A stretch of 46,530 nt of DNA from Acinetobacter sp. Its GTDB lineage: Bacteria; Pseudomonadota; Gammaproteobacteria; Pseudomonadales; Moraxellaceae. Location: contig SSHE01000027.1 of NCBI GenBank assembly GCA_008017315.1, forward strand, positions 1-46,530, given 5' to 3'. The notes below the pieces were generated by a model that made no database searches, was not told the origin of the DNA, and saw only the letters and a program-made list of their open reading frames with translations. Below, in pieces: positions 10,224-19,372 of this stretch. The number at the start of each line of letters is the position of its first letter. Positions within the stretch are counted from its first letter, which is position 1. A program made the translations under genes and the position numbers.

Positions 10224-10856
10224 CTAATTGTGGTGAAAGAATTGAATGGGAGTTATCAGTGGATGCTGTTGTAAATAGGCTTGACCATCTTTCCAGTAGA
10301 GTTGTTGTGTACAGATCCATTGTACGACTTGTGGGTAAATAACATGCTCTAGCCGATGTACACGTTGTGCTAGAGAGGTGCAGGTATCATGTGGACTGAC
10401 CATGAGTACAGCCTGAGCAATCGCTTGTCCTGCATCTAGTTCATGGCTGACAAAATGTACGGTACAACCATGTAGTGTGTCACCTGTATGCAGGACACGT
10501 TGATGAGTGTGCATACCTTTGTAAGCAGGCAATAGGGAAGGGTGAATATTGAGCATACGACCTTGCCATTTCTGCACAAAGTCACCGCTGAGAATCCGCA
10601 TAAAACCAGCGAGAATGACTAAATCCACCTGCCATAAGCAAAGTTGTTGTTGCATTTGCTCATCAAAACTTTCTCGTGTTGGAAAGTCTTGATGGGAAAT
10701 GATCGCAGTGGGAATATGATGCCGTTTGGCACGTTCCAAAGCGTAGGCATCCGCTTTATTGCTGAGCACACCTACGATTTTACCATTGCTCAGTTGGGCA
10801 TCAATCAGGGCTTGTAGGTTGCTACCATTGCCTGAAACGAGCACTGCGATACGCAT
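10224..10856 (-). CDS. purN: Phosphoribosylglycinamide formyltransferase 1
   Basis: PurN transfers the formyl group of 10-formyl-tetrahydrofolate to GAR in de novo purine synthesis. The 210-residue protein starts MRIAVLVSGNGSNLQALID, the phosphate-binding start of the family. Catalytic residues sit in LNIHPSLLPAYKG (Asn and His) and in SHELDAGQAIAQAVL (Asp). It lies 3 nt downstream of purM, so the two are clearly one operon (purMN). Confidence 0.96.
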   Translation of the reverse strand: MRIAVLVSGNGSNLQALIDAQLSNGKIVGVLSNKADAYALERAKRHHIPTAIISHQDFPTRESFDEQMQQQLCLWQVDLVILAGFMRILSGDFVQKWQGRMLNIHPSLLPAYKGMHTHQRVLHTGDTLHGCTVHFVSHELDAGQAIAQAVLMVSPHDTCTSLAQRVHRLEHVIYPQVVQWICTQQLYWKDGQAYLQQHPLITPIQFFHHN

Positions 10857-10859
10857 GGA

Positions 10860-11930
10860 TTAAGCAAATACCACACGGATTTTTTCATCAGCATCTTTCA
10901 CTGATGCTGCATCGGCTTCAATCGCACCAATTTTCCAAGCGGTTTCACCTTGTGTATTGAGAATTTCAATGGTTGTGTCCGCTTCACTTGCATCAACTGC
11001 AATGACCATGCCTACGCCGCAGTTAAACGTACGATACATTTCAAAGCGTTCAACCTGTCCTTGTTCCTGTAGGAATTGGAATAATGGTGACCATTGCCAT
11101 GTGTCTTCATCAATACGAGCACGTAAACCATCTGGTAAAACACGAGGTACATTGCCAGGTAAGCCACCGCCAGTAATATGTGCCATGGCGTGAACATCAA
11201 CCTGTTTGCATAGTTCAAGTACAGGTTTGACATAAATACGCGTAGGTTCCATGACTACCTGACTTAATGGTTTACCATCGATTGTGGTATTTAAATCAAT
11301 ATTTTTAACGTCGATGATTTTACGCACAAGGGAATAGCCATTAGAATGTGCACCACTTGATGCCAATCCAATTAGGATATCGCCTGCTTTGACTTTTGAA
11401 CCATCAATAATTTTGCTGTGTTCAACTACACCAACCGAAAAACCAGCAAGGTCATAATCTTCGCCTTCATACATCCCTGGCATTTCGGCAGTCTCACCGC
11501 CCACCAGTGCACAGCCTGCCAGCTCACAACCTTTACCAATCCCTGTAACGACATTGGCTGCAACATCAACATTTAAATGACCTGTTGCATAATAGTCAAG
11601 GAAGAAAAGAGGTTCTGCACCTGTAACTAATAGGTCGTTTACACACATGGCAACAAGGTCTTGCCCAATGGTATCGTGTTGGTTCAATTGTAAGGCGAGT
11701 TTGAGTTTTGTGCCTACGCCATCTGTGCCCGATACCAGAACAGGTTCTTCATAACCTTTGGGAATTTTGCATAATGCCCCAAAACCACCTAACCCCCCCA
11801 TGACTTCTGGACGCATGGTGCGTTTTGCGACTGATTTGATTCGTTCGACGAGAAGGTCGCCAGCTTCGATATCTACACCAGCGTCTTTGTAGCTTAAACC
11901 AGTATTTGAAGGGGAAGTTGAGTTGCTCAT
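10860..11930 (-). CDS. purM: Phosphoribosylformylglycinamidine cyclo-ligase (AIR synthetase)
   Basis: PurM closes the imidazole ring of AIR using ATP, two steps after PurN. The 356-residue protein has the expected blocks: [13 protein letters not shown] at the N-terminus, [42 protein letters not shown] and [16 protein letters not shown]. It is the first gene of purMN. The 173-bp gap to the divergent permease gene at 12104 should hold both promoters. Confidence 0.97.
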   Translation of the reverse strand: MSNSTSPSNTGLSYKDAGVDIEAGDLLVERIKSVAKRTMRPEVMGGLGGFGALCKIPKGYEEPVLVSGTDGVGTKLKLALQLNQHDTIGQDLVAMCVNDLLVTGAEPLFFLDYYATGHLNVDVAANVVTGIGKGCELAGCALVGGETAEMPGMYEGEDYDLAGFSVGVVEHSKIIDGSKVKAGDILIGLASSGAHSNGYSLVRKIIDVKNIDLNTTIDGKPLSQVVMEPTRIYVKPVLELCKQVDVHAMAHITGGGLPGNVPRVLPDGLRARIDEDTWQWSPLFQFLQEQGQVERFEMYRTFNCGVGMVIAVDASEADTTIEILNTQGETAWKIGAIEADAASVKDADEKIRVVFA

Positions 11931-12103
11931 AAGTGAAGTCTCCGCATTGGCGGCTGATTATACTTGAGAGTGGCAAAATGGACAATTTAATTTATTAAGT
12001 CCAACAAAAAGATTATGTTTTTTACAGGGATAAAGTGCTATCTTTGCATAAAAATCAAAGTTGATAAATGCTAACCAGCATATTATCGTAAAAAGGATAG
12101 ACC

Positions 12104-13288
12104 ATGATGCAAGACCTGATGCTTAAAAGAATATTTATCCTTACTGGTATTGCATGTTTTTTGTGGCTGATTTATCTATTGTTGCCAGTGGTGATTCCTT
12201 TTGTGATGGCGTTTTTTATCGCCTATTTGTTTAGCCCATTGGTGCAAACCATACAAAAACGGTTGCGGTTACCTCGCTGGCTGGCAATTTCAGTGGTATT
12301 TGTTTTTATCATCATTGTCATTGCATTGGTGGGGTGGTTTCTCGTTCCGATGATTTGGGCTCAGCTGGTGTATGCACGTGAACATATTTCAGAGATGATT
12401 CATTGGCTCAATGAAACCCTATTACCTTGGGTGTCACATACATTTAGACTAGAGCCAATGGAAATTAATACCGCAGAAATGTCTAAAGTGGTGATGGATT
12501 ACGTACAAACCAACTATAGCATTAATAATTTGCAAGATATTGCTTTGCGTCTTGCTCAGTCTGGGATGAATTTTATACAAATTGGTGGGTTGTTGGTATT
12601 AGTACCCATTATTACATTTTATTTTTTATTGGACTGGGACAGGATGTTACAGCATTTACGCCGTACAGTTCCTCGTCCAATGGAAACACAAGTCATTCAG
12701 ATTGCAAGAGAATGTCATGATGTTCTGGGTGCTTTTGTTAAAGGTCAATTTTTAGTGATGATACTGCTAGGTGTGGTTTATGCGGTTGGACTACAGTTGA
12801 TTGGCTTGCAAGTTGGATTAATTATTGGGCTTGTAGCGGGTTTGGCGAGTATTATTCCTTATTTGGGATTTGCGGGTGGGATCGTGGCGGCGATGGTGGC
12901 GACATTGTTGCAATTTGGCGTGGACTGGATGCAACTGGCATTGGTTGGTGTGGTTTTTATGGTTGGGCAAGCGATAGAAGGTTATGTATTACAACCCTTT
13001 TTACTTGGCGATAAAATTGGTTTATCGCCAGTCGCTGTGGTTTTTTCAGTTCTAGCTGGAGCACAATTGCTAGGGTTCGCTGGAATGTTAATTGCCTTGC
13101 CTGTTGCTGCTATTATTGTTGTATTATTAAAGCATCTTCGGCAGAGTTATGAAAATAGTCAGCTTTATGGTGCATTGCCAATAGAGGCGGACCTTGAGGA
13201 CGTAATATCTGAGGATTCATTACAACCGATTGCGGAAATACACATTGTACCAGAGGTTGATCTGCTAGATGAAAACAAAACCAAGTAA
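12104..13288 (+). CDS. AI-2E / PerM-family membrane permease
   Basis: This is a polytopic inner-membrane protein of the AI-2 exporter-like (PerM/YdiK/TqsA) family, whose substrates are mostly unknown. The 394 residues begin with paired hydrophobic segments (FILTGIACFLWLIYLLLPVV and FVMAFFIAYLFSPLV), then a soluble region, and a C-terminal half rich in membrane segments with PIITFYFLLDWDRM and GFAGMLIALPVAAII. The C-terminal tail is acidic and cytoplasmic. In many gammaproteobacteria this gene sits between purM and hda, as here, so it follows the conserved purM/perM/hda neighbourhood. Two consecutive ATGs occur at the start; the first follows AGGA by 6 nt. Confidence 0.88.
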   Translation: MMQDLMLKRIFILTGIACFLWLIYLLLPVVIPFVMAFFIAYLFSPLVQTIQKRLRLPRWLAISVVFVFIIIVIALVGWFLVPMIWAQLVYAREHISEMIHWLNETLLPWVSHTFRLEPMEINTAEMSKVVMDYVQTNYSINNLQDIALRLAQSGMNFIQIGGLLVLVPIITFYFLLDWDRMLQHLRRTVPRPMETQVIQIARECHDVLGAFVKGQFLVMILLGVVYAVGLQLIGLQVGLIIGLVAGLASIIPYLGFAGGIVAAMVATLLQFGVDWMQLALVGVVFMVGQAIEGYVLQPFLLGDKIGLSPVAVVFSVLAGAQLLGFAGMLIALPVAAIIVVLLKHLRQSYENSQLYGALPIEADLEDVISEDSLQPIAEIHIVPEVDLLDENKTK

Positions 13289-13310
13289 TTTCTATGTGGA
13301 ATGATGCCTT

Positions 13311-14018
13311 ATGCGTCAATTGCAGTTGAATATAGAACATATTCTGGATGCCAAAATAGGTGATTTTGCAGGTCCGAGTTGGGCACCTGTGATTGATAGT
13401 GTAAGACAATTGCATACAGGATTAATTAAGCATTTTTATATCTATGGAGCAGCTGGTACAGGTAAATCACATTTGTTGAGTGCAATTTGTGATTCTTATC
13501 TGGATGAGGGGAAGCAAGCAATCAAAGTGTCTTTACTGGAGTTGTTGGATGCACCTGTTGAGGCGATTCAAGCATTAGATATGTATGATCTTATTGCTTT
13601 GGATGATATTGAAGTAGTCAATGGTATGTTGCAGTGGCAAAAAGCAATTTTTCATTTAATCAATTTAAGTTATGACGGCCATACTCAGCTGATTTTTTCT
13701 TCTCGTTTTGCACCCACAGAATTAAGGCTACAGTTCCCAGATTTGCAGTCTCGTCTGACACAAGCAGTGAGTCTTAGAATCCCGAGTGGTCGGCAGTTTA
13801 ATGATCGGCAAGCTCTGCTACAAGCGACGATGTTGCGACGTGGTTTACAATTTGAAACTCAAATTGTTGATTATTTGTTACTACATGGTCCGCAAAAAAC
13901 GGCAACTTTATTGCAAACAGTAGAGAAGTTGCAACAATTGCTACAGGGTGAACAGCCAAAACTCTCAAATCTTAGGCGAAAACAAATTTTTGCATTAATT
14001 GACGAATATAGTCGTTAA
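13311..14018 (+). CDS. hda: DnaA regulatory inactivator Hda-like AAA+ protein
   Basis: Hda, with the sliding clamp, stimulates ATP hydrolysis by DnaA and so limits re-initiation of replication. The 235-residue protein is DnaA-like: Walker A GAAGTGKS at 46-53, Walker B LIALDDIE at 94-101, sensor-I region LIFSSRFAPTEL, and a helical lid at the C-terminus. The N-terminus MRQLQLNIE resembles the hydrophobic/Gln clamp-binding start of Hda. It lacks the DNA-binding domain IV of DnaA. It begins 22 nt after the permease gene, so the two are probably cotranscribed. Confidence 0.92.
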   Translation: MRQLQLNIEHILDAKIGDFAGPSWAPVIDSVRQLHTGLIKHFYIYGAAGTGKSHLLSAICDSYLDEGKQAIKVSLLELLDAPVEAIQALDMYDLIALDDIEVVNGMLQWQKAIFHLINLSYDGHTQLIFSSRFAPTELRLQFPDLQSRLTQAVSLRIPSGRQFNDRQALLQATMLRRGLQFETQIVDYLLLHGPQKTATLLQTVEKLQQLLQGEQPKLSNLRRKQIFALIDEYSR

Positions 14019-14133
14019 AAAAAGGTAGAATAGCTTGCTACGTGGATGAAGCTGTGCGAAAGTATCCAGTTGCAAGGATTGGCATCATCATATGCCATAA
14101 AAAACAAAAAGGGCATACCGAGGGAGTAAACAA

Positions 14134-16044
14134 ATGCTTAAAAGAAGCATGAGTGTAGGGTTATTATGTTTAACAGGGCATGCGTATGCCAATGTGACTG
14201 TTACGACGACAGAGGATGTGGTACAAGATGATCAGGTTTGTTCTTTGCGAGAAGCTGTTACTTATGTGAATGAATACTTAAGTGATAGTAAGAAGAAAGA
14301 AGCTGGTTATTATGGTTGTGGTGGTAAAGATGCTACAGCATTAATTATTTTGGAAAAAGATAAAACTTATACGCTTAACAGTGAAATTTTGATTAAACAA
14401 TCGGTTACGATTCAAACTAAGATTGAAGAGTTTACCTATGATAATAAAGAAGCTGGTTTACATAATGCCACAATTAAGGCGAAAGGTGCACATCGTCTGT
14501 TTAGAGTAGATGATGAGAAATCTGAAATTAACCAAATTGCGGTCAATTTCACGCAACTGAATTTGCAAGGTTGTGGTACGGCAAGTGAGATTTGTGCTGA
14601 CCAAGGTGGGATTATCTTTAATCGTGAAGCTTTGATATTTCAGTATGTTAGAATGTTCGATGGTTTTGCCAATCAGGGTGGGGCGATTTATAGTGAAGGT
14701 TTGATTGCTGGAGATAATGCCAGCTCAGCCAGTTTTGTGACCATGAACAACTCGATTGCCTATAATAATAAAGCCAAAAATGGTGCGGTGTTGTATATGG
14801 CACAACCATTGTTTTCATTACAAAATACGATTGTGCGTCATAATGAAAATACAGATGCAGAAGGGGCACTGATATATAGTGCCAATGCTTTTGATGACAA
14901 AACCACAAATACGGATACCTTTATTCGGGTTGCAGCCATTCGTAATAGTAGTTTGTTTAAAAATAAAGGTTTTTTGGTCAATATGCGTGATGGCGTGTAT
15001 GTGAACAACATCACAGCTGTGGACAATACCAAAGGGCTTTATTTGAATGCTCCAGGTAAGAAAGCTCACGTATCGAATAGTATTATTGCGGGTAATCATG
15101 GGCAAGATTGTCAAGCTGCAACAGGGGATACCACAGCGTTTTATAATAACCTTGTCGCAAGTACAGCACTATGTGGCGTAGGTGAAGAAAATAATCGTAA
15201 TTTTGATTTGTCCACATGGGGAAACAACGATTCAGAGCGTAAACTTTTTGCAGGCACAGATTCGGAAGGAAAGTGTGATGCAGCAGGGAACTATGGCTTA
15301 CTGTGTCCATTTAATACGCCAAAAGATACTTTTCTAGGTTTTTTTAGACCAAGATTATTAACGATGTATCATAGTCTGAATGATTCACCTATTGTCAATC
15401 GTGGACGTTTGTTCAGTGATGGTTCAGACCAAGGTTCGTATAACTGTGAAAGTACCGATCAGCGCGGTTTAGCACGTGCAGAAGCAGTGCATTGCGATCT
15501 GGGTGCAATCGAATTGGTGGTGAGTCCAGAGAATATTAACCGTATGGGTAAAGATATTTTAACCACAGATAAACATCCTATCTTTTTTGATATTTTAGAT
15601 AATCTGGCAGATGGTGAATTATGGCCTGCTGCACAATGTAAGAATGTATTCGGCTCTGATAAAGTGCCAAATAATAAAAAGTGGGTGAATGCAGGTAAAG
15701 ATTGGGAAGATGGTTGTTTAAGAGTTGAGCAAACTGAAGCGGTTACACCTGTATCAAAAGGCAAATTGGAACTATGTACCAATGCTGAGAATGAGCTAAA
15801 ACTTTGCTACACCCCACATTCAGCATGGCATGGTTTGGATGATTTTAGCTTGAGAATTATGACTACAGCATCACGTTTTGCTGATGCGGAACAGAGTCGT
15901 GATATCGTCGTGCCTGCACGTATTGTACAAGAACCAGTGGATAATTTTAAAAGCTCAATGATTAAAGTATCTGGCGGTTCGTTGGGTGTGTTCAGTATTT
16001 TAGGATTATTCGTTTTGGCTTTACGTCGTCGTACTCAAGCTTAA
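14134..16044 (+). CDS. Secreted CSLREA-domain protein with GlyGly-CTERM tail (rhombotarget A-like)
   Basis: The function is unknown; the architecture is that of a rhombosortase substrate. A signal peptide ends after HAYA (residue 19). The CSLREA motif is at 36-41, followed by a long region of short beta-strand repeats resembling a right-handed beta-helix. The C-terminus has SGGS (about 613-616), a hydrophobic segment and RRR, the GlyGly-CTERM sorting layout that a rhomboid-type protease cleaves on proteins exported by the type II system. The protein has 636 residues, shorter than its tandem neighbour. A segment near 485-585 (FFDILDNLADG) weakly echoes the DVLANDHDDGDG region of the next protein. 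GGGAG 8 nt before the ATG is a strong ribosome site. No rhombosortase gene lies in this window. Confidence 0.82.
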   Translation: MLKRSMSVGLLCLTGHAYANVTVTTTEDVVQDDQVCSLREAVTYVNEYLSDSKKKEAGYYGCGGKDATALIILEKDKTYTLNSEILIKQSVTIQTKIEEFTYDNKEAGLHNATIKAKGAHRLFRVDDEKSEINQIAVNFTQLNLQGCGTASEICADQGGIIFNREALIFQYVRMFDGFANQGGAIYSEGLIAGDNASSASFVTMNNSIAYNNKAKNGAVLYMAQPLFSLQNTIVRHNENTDAEGALIYSANAFDDKTTNTDTFIRVAAIRNSSLFKNKGFLVNMRDGVYVNNITAVDNTKGLYLNAPGKKAHVSNSIIAGNHGQDCQAATGDTTAFYNNLVASTALCGVGEENNRNFDLSTWGNNDSERKLFAGTDSEGKCDAAGNYGLLCPFNTPKDTFLGFFRPRLLTMYHSLNDSPIVNRGRLFSDGSDQGSYNCESTDQRGLARAEAVHCDLGAIELVVSPENINRMGKDILTTDKHPIFFDILDNLADGELWPAAQCKNVFGSDKVPNNKKWVNAGKDWEDGCLRVEQTEAVTPVSKGKLELCTNAENELKLCYTPHSAWHGLDDFSLRIMTTASRFADAEQSRDIVVPARIVQEPVDNFKSSMIKVSGGSLGVFSILGLFVLALRRRTQA

Positions 16045-16058
16045 CATGGAGTGTTAGG

Positions 16059-18593
16059 ATGCAAAATTATAAAAAAACCATATTGGCGGTTGCGGTATTG
16101 GCGATGTTGCCATTATTGGTTGCTGCTGAAACTGAAGATAAAACCATTTATGTCAATACTTTGGCTGATGAGGATGGTGAAAACCTAAATGCTTGTTCGT
16201 TACGAGAAGCCATTACTGCAGCAGCTCAAAATAAACCATATGGTGGTTGTTCCGCAGGTAAGACTTATTCGAGTGTGGTCGATGTGATTCAGCTTGAGGC
16301 TGGAACTTATAAGCTGACTAAACCTCTATATCCAAGTTCTCAAGTCAATATTTATGGGCAGACTTCAACCAATTGGGATGAAAAAGACCCAATTACCAAT
16401 GATTATCCAAAGCGTACAGCATTAAAAACCATTATAGAAGGGAATGGTACTTTTGGTTTGATTGATACGACGCAGGGTAATGCCAGCCTTTCATTGATTA
16501 ATTTACGTTTAACTCAAGGTAAGGCGATACGTGGTGGGGCGGTCAAAAGTGGCGGTGCATTAAACTTAGATCGTGTGGAAATTGATCATGTAAGTGCACA
16601 AGAGAGTGGTGGAGCAATTTATCTTGCGGGTGCAAATAGTGTACTTGCAATGAATAATAGTGTGATTCGTTCTGCAACGGCTGAAAATGGTGCAGCAGTG
16701 TTGGGTATGAGCTGTGTGGATAATCTGCAATTCACCAGTAGAACTTTGACCATGACAAATTCTTCTATCGTGGGTAATGGTGCAGCAAATAATCCGACCA
16801 TTATGGAATTTTGTGGTGCACCGACTGTCGAGTTTACTGCGAATACGATTGCACATAATACCATCAATATGGCAAAACAAAGTACGGTTACCGTAGGTGG
16901 TGTAACGAACGTTGTTCATAATGCGATCTTAAAATTTACAGGGGATAGTGAACCGAATACGCAAGCCAACAGTATTTTGAGTGCACAGAGCGGTCTAAAA
17001 CTGGTGAGTAATACCATTGTCAATAATACGGGTTTTACCACTTTTTTATATGACAGCATTGGTTCAAAAAGCTTAAGTTATAATATTTTAGCTTACAATA
17101 AAGGCGATGCTAAAGGTGGTTCTTGTCAGCATTTGTTGGGTGGTGTAGCTTCTGGTCAGACAGCAGGTCTGACTTTGTATGCCAACGGTTTAATACGTTC
17201 TCCTGCTGCTGAGGATAAAGGGTTCTGTGATGTGCCTTATGTTGCTTTGTCAGATCAATCGAGCAAAGATTTGAGTGCAATTTCACAAAGTAGCGTGATG
17301 GTTGATAAGACAGCAGAGGCGGATGTCGGTGCTTATACTGCATTTATGCCGATGTATTTCTTGACGAATGCAAAGACCAGTCCATTGGTGGATTTAAAAG
17401 AACAAAATGCAACAGGATGCAGTAGCGTCGATCAAAGAAGTGTAACACGATTGGTTGATAGCATTCTATTGTTGGATAAAGATACCAAAAATACCTGTGA
17501 TATTGGTTCGACGGAATTGGTCAAACTTGCTGCATCCGATATTGTCAGTATAAACTCTTCACAAGTGGCAATGGTTTCTGGATTTGAATCGCAACGAGAT
17601 TTTTTCCAAAATTTACTGGATGATAAGAATACACGTAAAGAATTTTTGAAATATTATGAAATTCGCCGTGATGAATTTAAGGAAAAATTGGAAACTTATC
17701 AGAAGCCAGAAAATCTTAAATATCGTCAAGCCTATATTGATATTCTAAAAAATAGTATTCCACAGGAAAGTTCGGATAATGATCATACTATTCAATTCCT
17801 AGATACAGGGTTGTATAACATTACTGCAGAAGCGATTGGTACTGGGCAAGATATTATGGCATCTGGTGTGTCTGGTAATTTGCCTACAAATCCAGATCCA
17901 AATTTGGTGTGTGAATGGAAGCCTGAAATTAAGCAATTGGTCATGTATCGCTTGGATGGAGCAAAGTCTGCAAGCGGCGATTACCATTATTGTAAATATA
18001 CGATTAGCTTAAAGTCAGATCCTGAAATTAAGTCCACAGGCTTGGTACAGGCGACGTTTGTGAATATCGCACCAATTGCCAAAGATGATAGCTATACGCT
18101 AGATTGGGGCACGGATCAACGTGTGAAACTGGATGTCTTGGCAAATGATCATGATGATGGTGATGGTTCAGCTAAACAAAGTAACTATCCTGAAGGGAAA
18201 AATCCATTCTGTAATGTCTTGGTAAATTCTAAATGGGATTCCATTTGTAAGGATGATCCATTAAGTGTTCCTGCACCGATTAAATTGGGTGCGATTGATA
18301 CTAATCTTATTTTGGAAGCTCAATATTCGGCACCTTGCCCAGATAACACCCGAACGATATGTTATGGTGGTGATATTTATGTCAAACCAAAAAATAACTT
18401 TAACAAGTTTAACTATTCATTTACTTACCAAGTCTTTGATGCTGATGGTGAATTGTCAGAACCAGCAACGGTTAAATTGGTGAATACTGCAACGACTTCA
18501 GAAGATACTCGAAGTGGTGGTGGTAGTCTGGGGTGGTTGAGTGTGTTTGGACTGCTTGGGCTTGCAGCGTATCGACGTCGTAAAATGCCATAA
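16059..18593 (+). CDS. rbtA: Rhombotarget A: CSLREA-domain, GlyGly-CTERM surface/secreted protein
   Basis: This 844-residue protein has the same plan as the gene 14 nt upstream. A signal peptide covers about 1-23, CSLREA is at 46-51, and beta-helix-like repeats run over about 55-480 (for example GGAIYLAGANSVLAMNNS). A charged helical stretch lies near 515-565, and a domain near 667-690 contains APIAKDDSYTL and DVLANDHDD, typical of bacterial Ig/VCBS-like modules. It ends GGGSLGWLSVFG plus a hydrophobic run and RRRKMP. The ending matches the GlyGly-CTERM signal recognised by rhombosortase. Its length and domain order agree with what I recall of Acinetobacter rhombotarget A. Role unknown; probably exported by type II secretion. 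A strong terminator follows. Confidence 0.85.
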   Translation: MQNYKKTILAVAVLAMLPLLVAAETEDKTIYVNTLADEDGENLNACSLREAITAAAQNKPYGGCSAGKTYSSVVDVIQLEAGTYKLTKPLYPSSQVNIYGQTSTNWDEKDPITNDYPKRTALKTIIEGNGTFGLIDTTQGNASLSLINLRLTQGKAIRGGAVKSGGALNLDRVEIDHVSAQESGGAIYLAGANSVLAMNNSVIRSATAENGAAVLGMSCVDNLQFTSRTLTMTNSSIVGNGAANNPTIMEFCGAPTVEFTANTIAHNTINMAKQSTVTVGGVTNVVHNAILKFTGDSEPNTQANSILSAQSGLKLVSNTIVNNTGFTTFLYDSIGSKSLSYNILAYNKGDAKGGSCQHLLGGVASGQTAGLTLYANGLIRSPAAEDKGFCDVPYVALSDQSSKDLSAISQSSVMVDKTAEADVGAYTAFMPMYFLTNAKTSPLVDLKEQNATGCSSVDQRSVTRLVDSILLLDKDTKNTCDIGSTELVKLAASDIVSINSSQVAMVSGFESQRDFFQNLLDDKNTRKEFLKYYEIRRDEFKEKLETYQKPENLKYRQAYIDILKNSIPQESSDNDHTIQFLDTGLYNITAEAIGTGQDIMASGVSGNLPTNPDPNLVCEWKPEIKQLVMYRLDGAKSASGDYHYCKYTISLKSDPEIKSTGLVQATFVNIAPIAKDDSYTLDWGTDQRVKLDVLANDHDDGDGSAKQSNYPEGKNPFCNVLVNSKWDSICKDDPLSVPAPIKLGAIDTNLILEAQYSAPCPDNTRTICYGGDIYVKPKNNFNKFNYSFTYQVFDADGELSEPATVKLVNTATTSEDTRSGGGSLGWLSVFGLLGLAAYRRRKMP

Positions 18594-18610
18594 TATAACG
18601 CATTGCACAA

Positions 18611-18641
18611 AAAAAGAGATTGTCATAGGCAATCTCTTTTT
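18611..18641. terminator. Bidirectional intrinsic terminator after the rhombotarget genes
   Basis: A 12-bp perfect stem pairs 18611-18622 (containing GAGATTG) with 18630-18641 (containing CAATCTC) around a 7-nt loop. It has a T run on the plus strand and the mirror-image run on the minus strand. It separates the converging rbtA-type and sigma-factor clusters. Confidence 0.9.
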
Positions 18642-18655
18642 TTTTGCAATGGTTT

Positions 18656-19057
18656 TTAATTGATATTATTGTATTTTTTTACAACTTCATGTCTGATTTG
18701 ATTGCGTTTTTCGCTGTCAGTTGTGGTTTGTAATTTCTTTTTAAGTTGATTGCGTTCTTGCGTACTCATATTTTGCCATGCTAGACGCATACGTTGCTGT
18801 TCATCATCTGAAAGTTGGCAAAACCATTCCATACGTTTTTTTAAATCGAGTTTTTGTTCCTCATCACGAATGGACTGGTAGGTCGTAATGAGTTGATGCT
18901 GCTGTTCCTTGTTTAGATGGTCGCATTCATTCAATTGCTCTTCCACAGCAACATCATCTTTACTGATGCTCCAGAAACGTTCTAATCCTGCATGTGTGGT
19001 TGCAGCTTGACCGAATAAGGTTGTGAGCAAAAAAATGTGATACAGCTTAACTGCCAT
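18656..19057 (-). CDS. Exported DUF3106-like protein
   Basis: A predicted 133-residue exported protein. A hydrophobic N-terminal segment (LYHIFLLTTLFGQAATTHA) is a likely signal peptide. The rest is charged and helical, with repeating WxxLSxxEQxRxxxAW-like pieces (RMEWFCQLSDDEQQRMRLAW, QNMSTQERNQLKKKL) like DUF3106 proteins. The start at 19057 is preferred over one 18 nt upstream because it leaves a cleaner signal peptide. The gene overlaps the preceding small membrane protein by 11 nt, so the three genes from 19984 down to 18656 form one unit. The function is not known; the sigma/anti-sigma-like context suggests an envelope role. Confidence 0.72.
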   Translation of the reverse strand: MAVKLYHIFLLTTLFGQAATTHAGLERFWSISKDDVAVEEQLNECDHLNKEQQHQLITTYQSIRDEEQKLDLKKRMEWFCQLSDDEQQRMRLAWQNMSTQERNQLKKKLQTTTDSEKRNQIRHEVVKKYNNIN

Positions 19058-19361
19058 GTGTGGCATCCTCACCAAGAACCAGTAACATTTCTAAATCATC
19101 TGCCAATTGTGGGGTGAGTTTTGGTGTACTGGCGATTTTATCCTGAGGTGTATTGTCTGTAATGAGTGTAGTGGGGACAATGGATAGTCCCGTAATCGCG
19201 GCAGCCAGTGCAAGTCCAATACCCCAGCGATTATATTTTGCATGACGTTTTTCTTCCAGACGTTCAAACACCGTCTGTATGACGATATGGCGAGGCATAT
19301 TGTCGGCTTTTTCATTTAAAGCATGGAGAATACTTTGTTTAAAATCATCTTTCTTTTGCAT
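19047..19361 (-). CDS. Small single-pass membrane protein, candidate anti-sigma factor
   Basis: A predicted 104-residue protein with a soluble charged N-terminus (MQKKDDFKQSILHALNEKAD), one membrane segment near residues 46-66 (WGIGLALAAAITGLSIVPTT) and a periplasmic acidic tail. This layout and its place directly downstream of a sigma-factor gene suggest an anti-sigma factor (a DUF3619-like protein is my best family guess), but no zinc-binding anti-sigma motif is visible. ATG 19361 follows GAGGG by 8 nt and is preferred over TTG 19376, which overlaps the sigma gene stop codon. The end overlaps the DUF3106-like gene. Confidence 0.7.
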   Translation of the reverse strand: MQKKDDFKQSILHALNEKADNMPRHIVIQTVFERLEEKRHAKYNRWGIGLALAAAITGLSIVPTTLITDNTPQDKIASTPKLTPQLADDLEMLLVLGEDATHGS

Positions 19362-19372
19362 CTTGAAGACCC

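Noticed and set aside
14078..14096. GGCAT/ATGCC inverted repeat before the first CSLREA gene, possible operator
   Set aside because: The arms are only 5 bp and AT-rich repeats of this size are frequent by chance.
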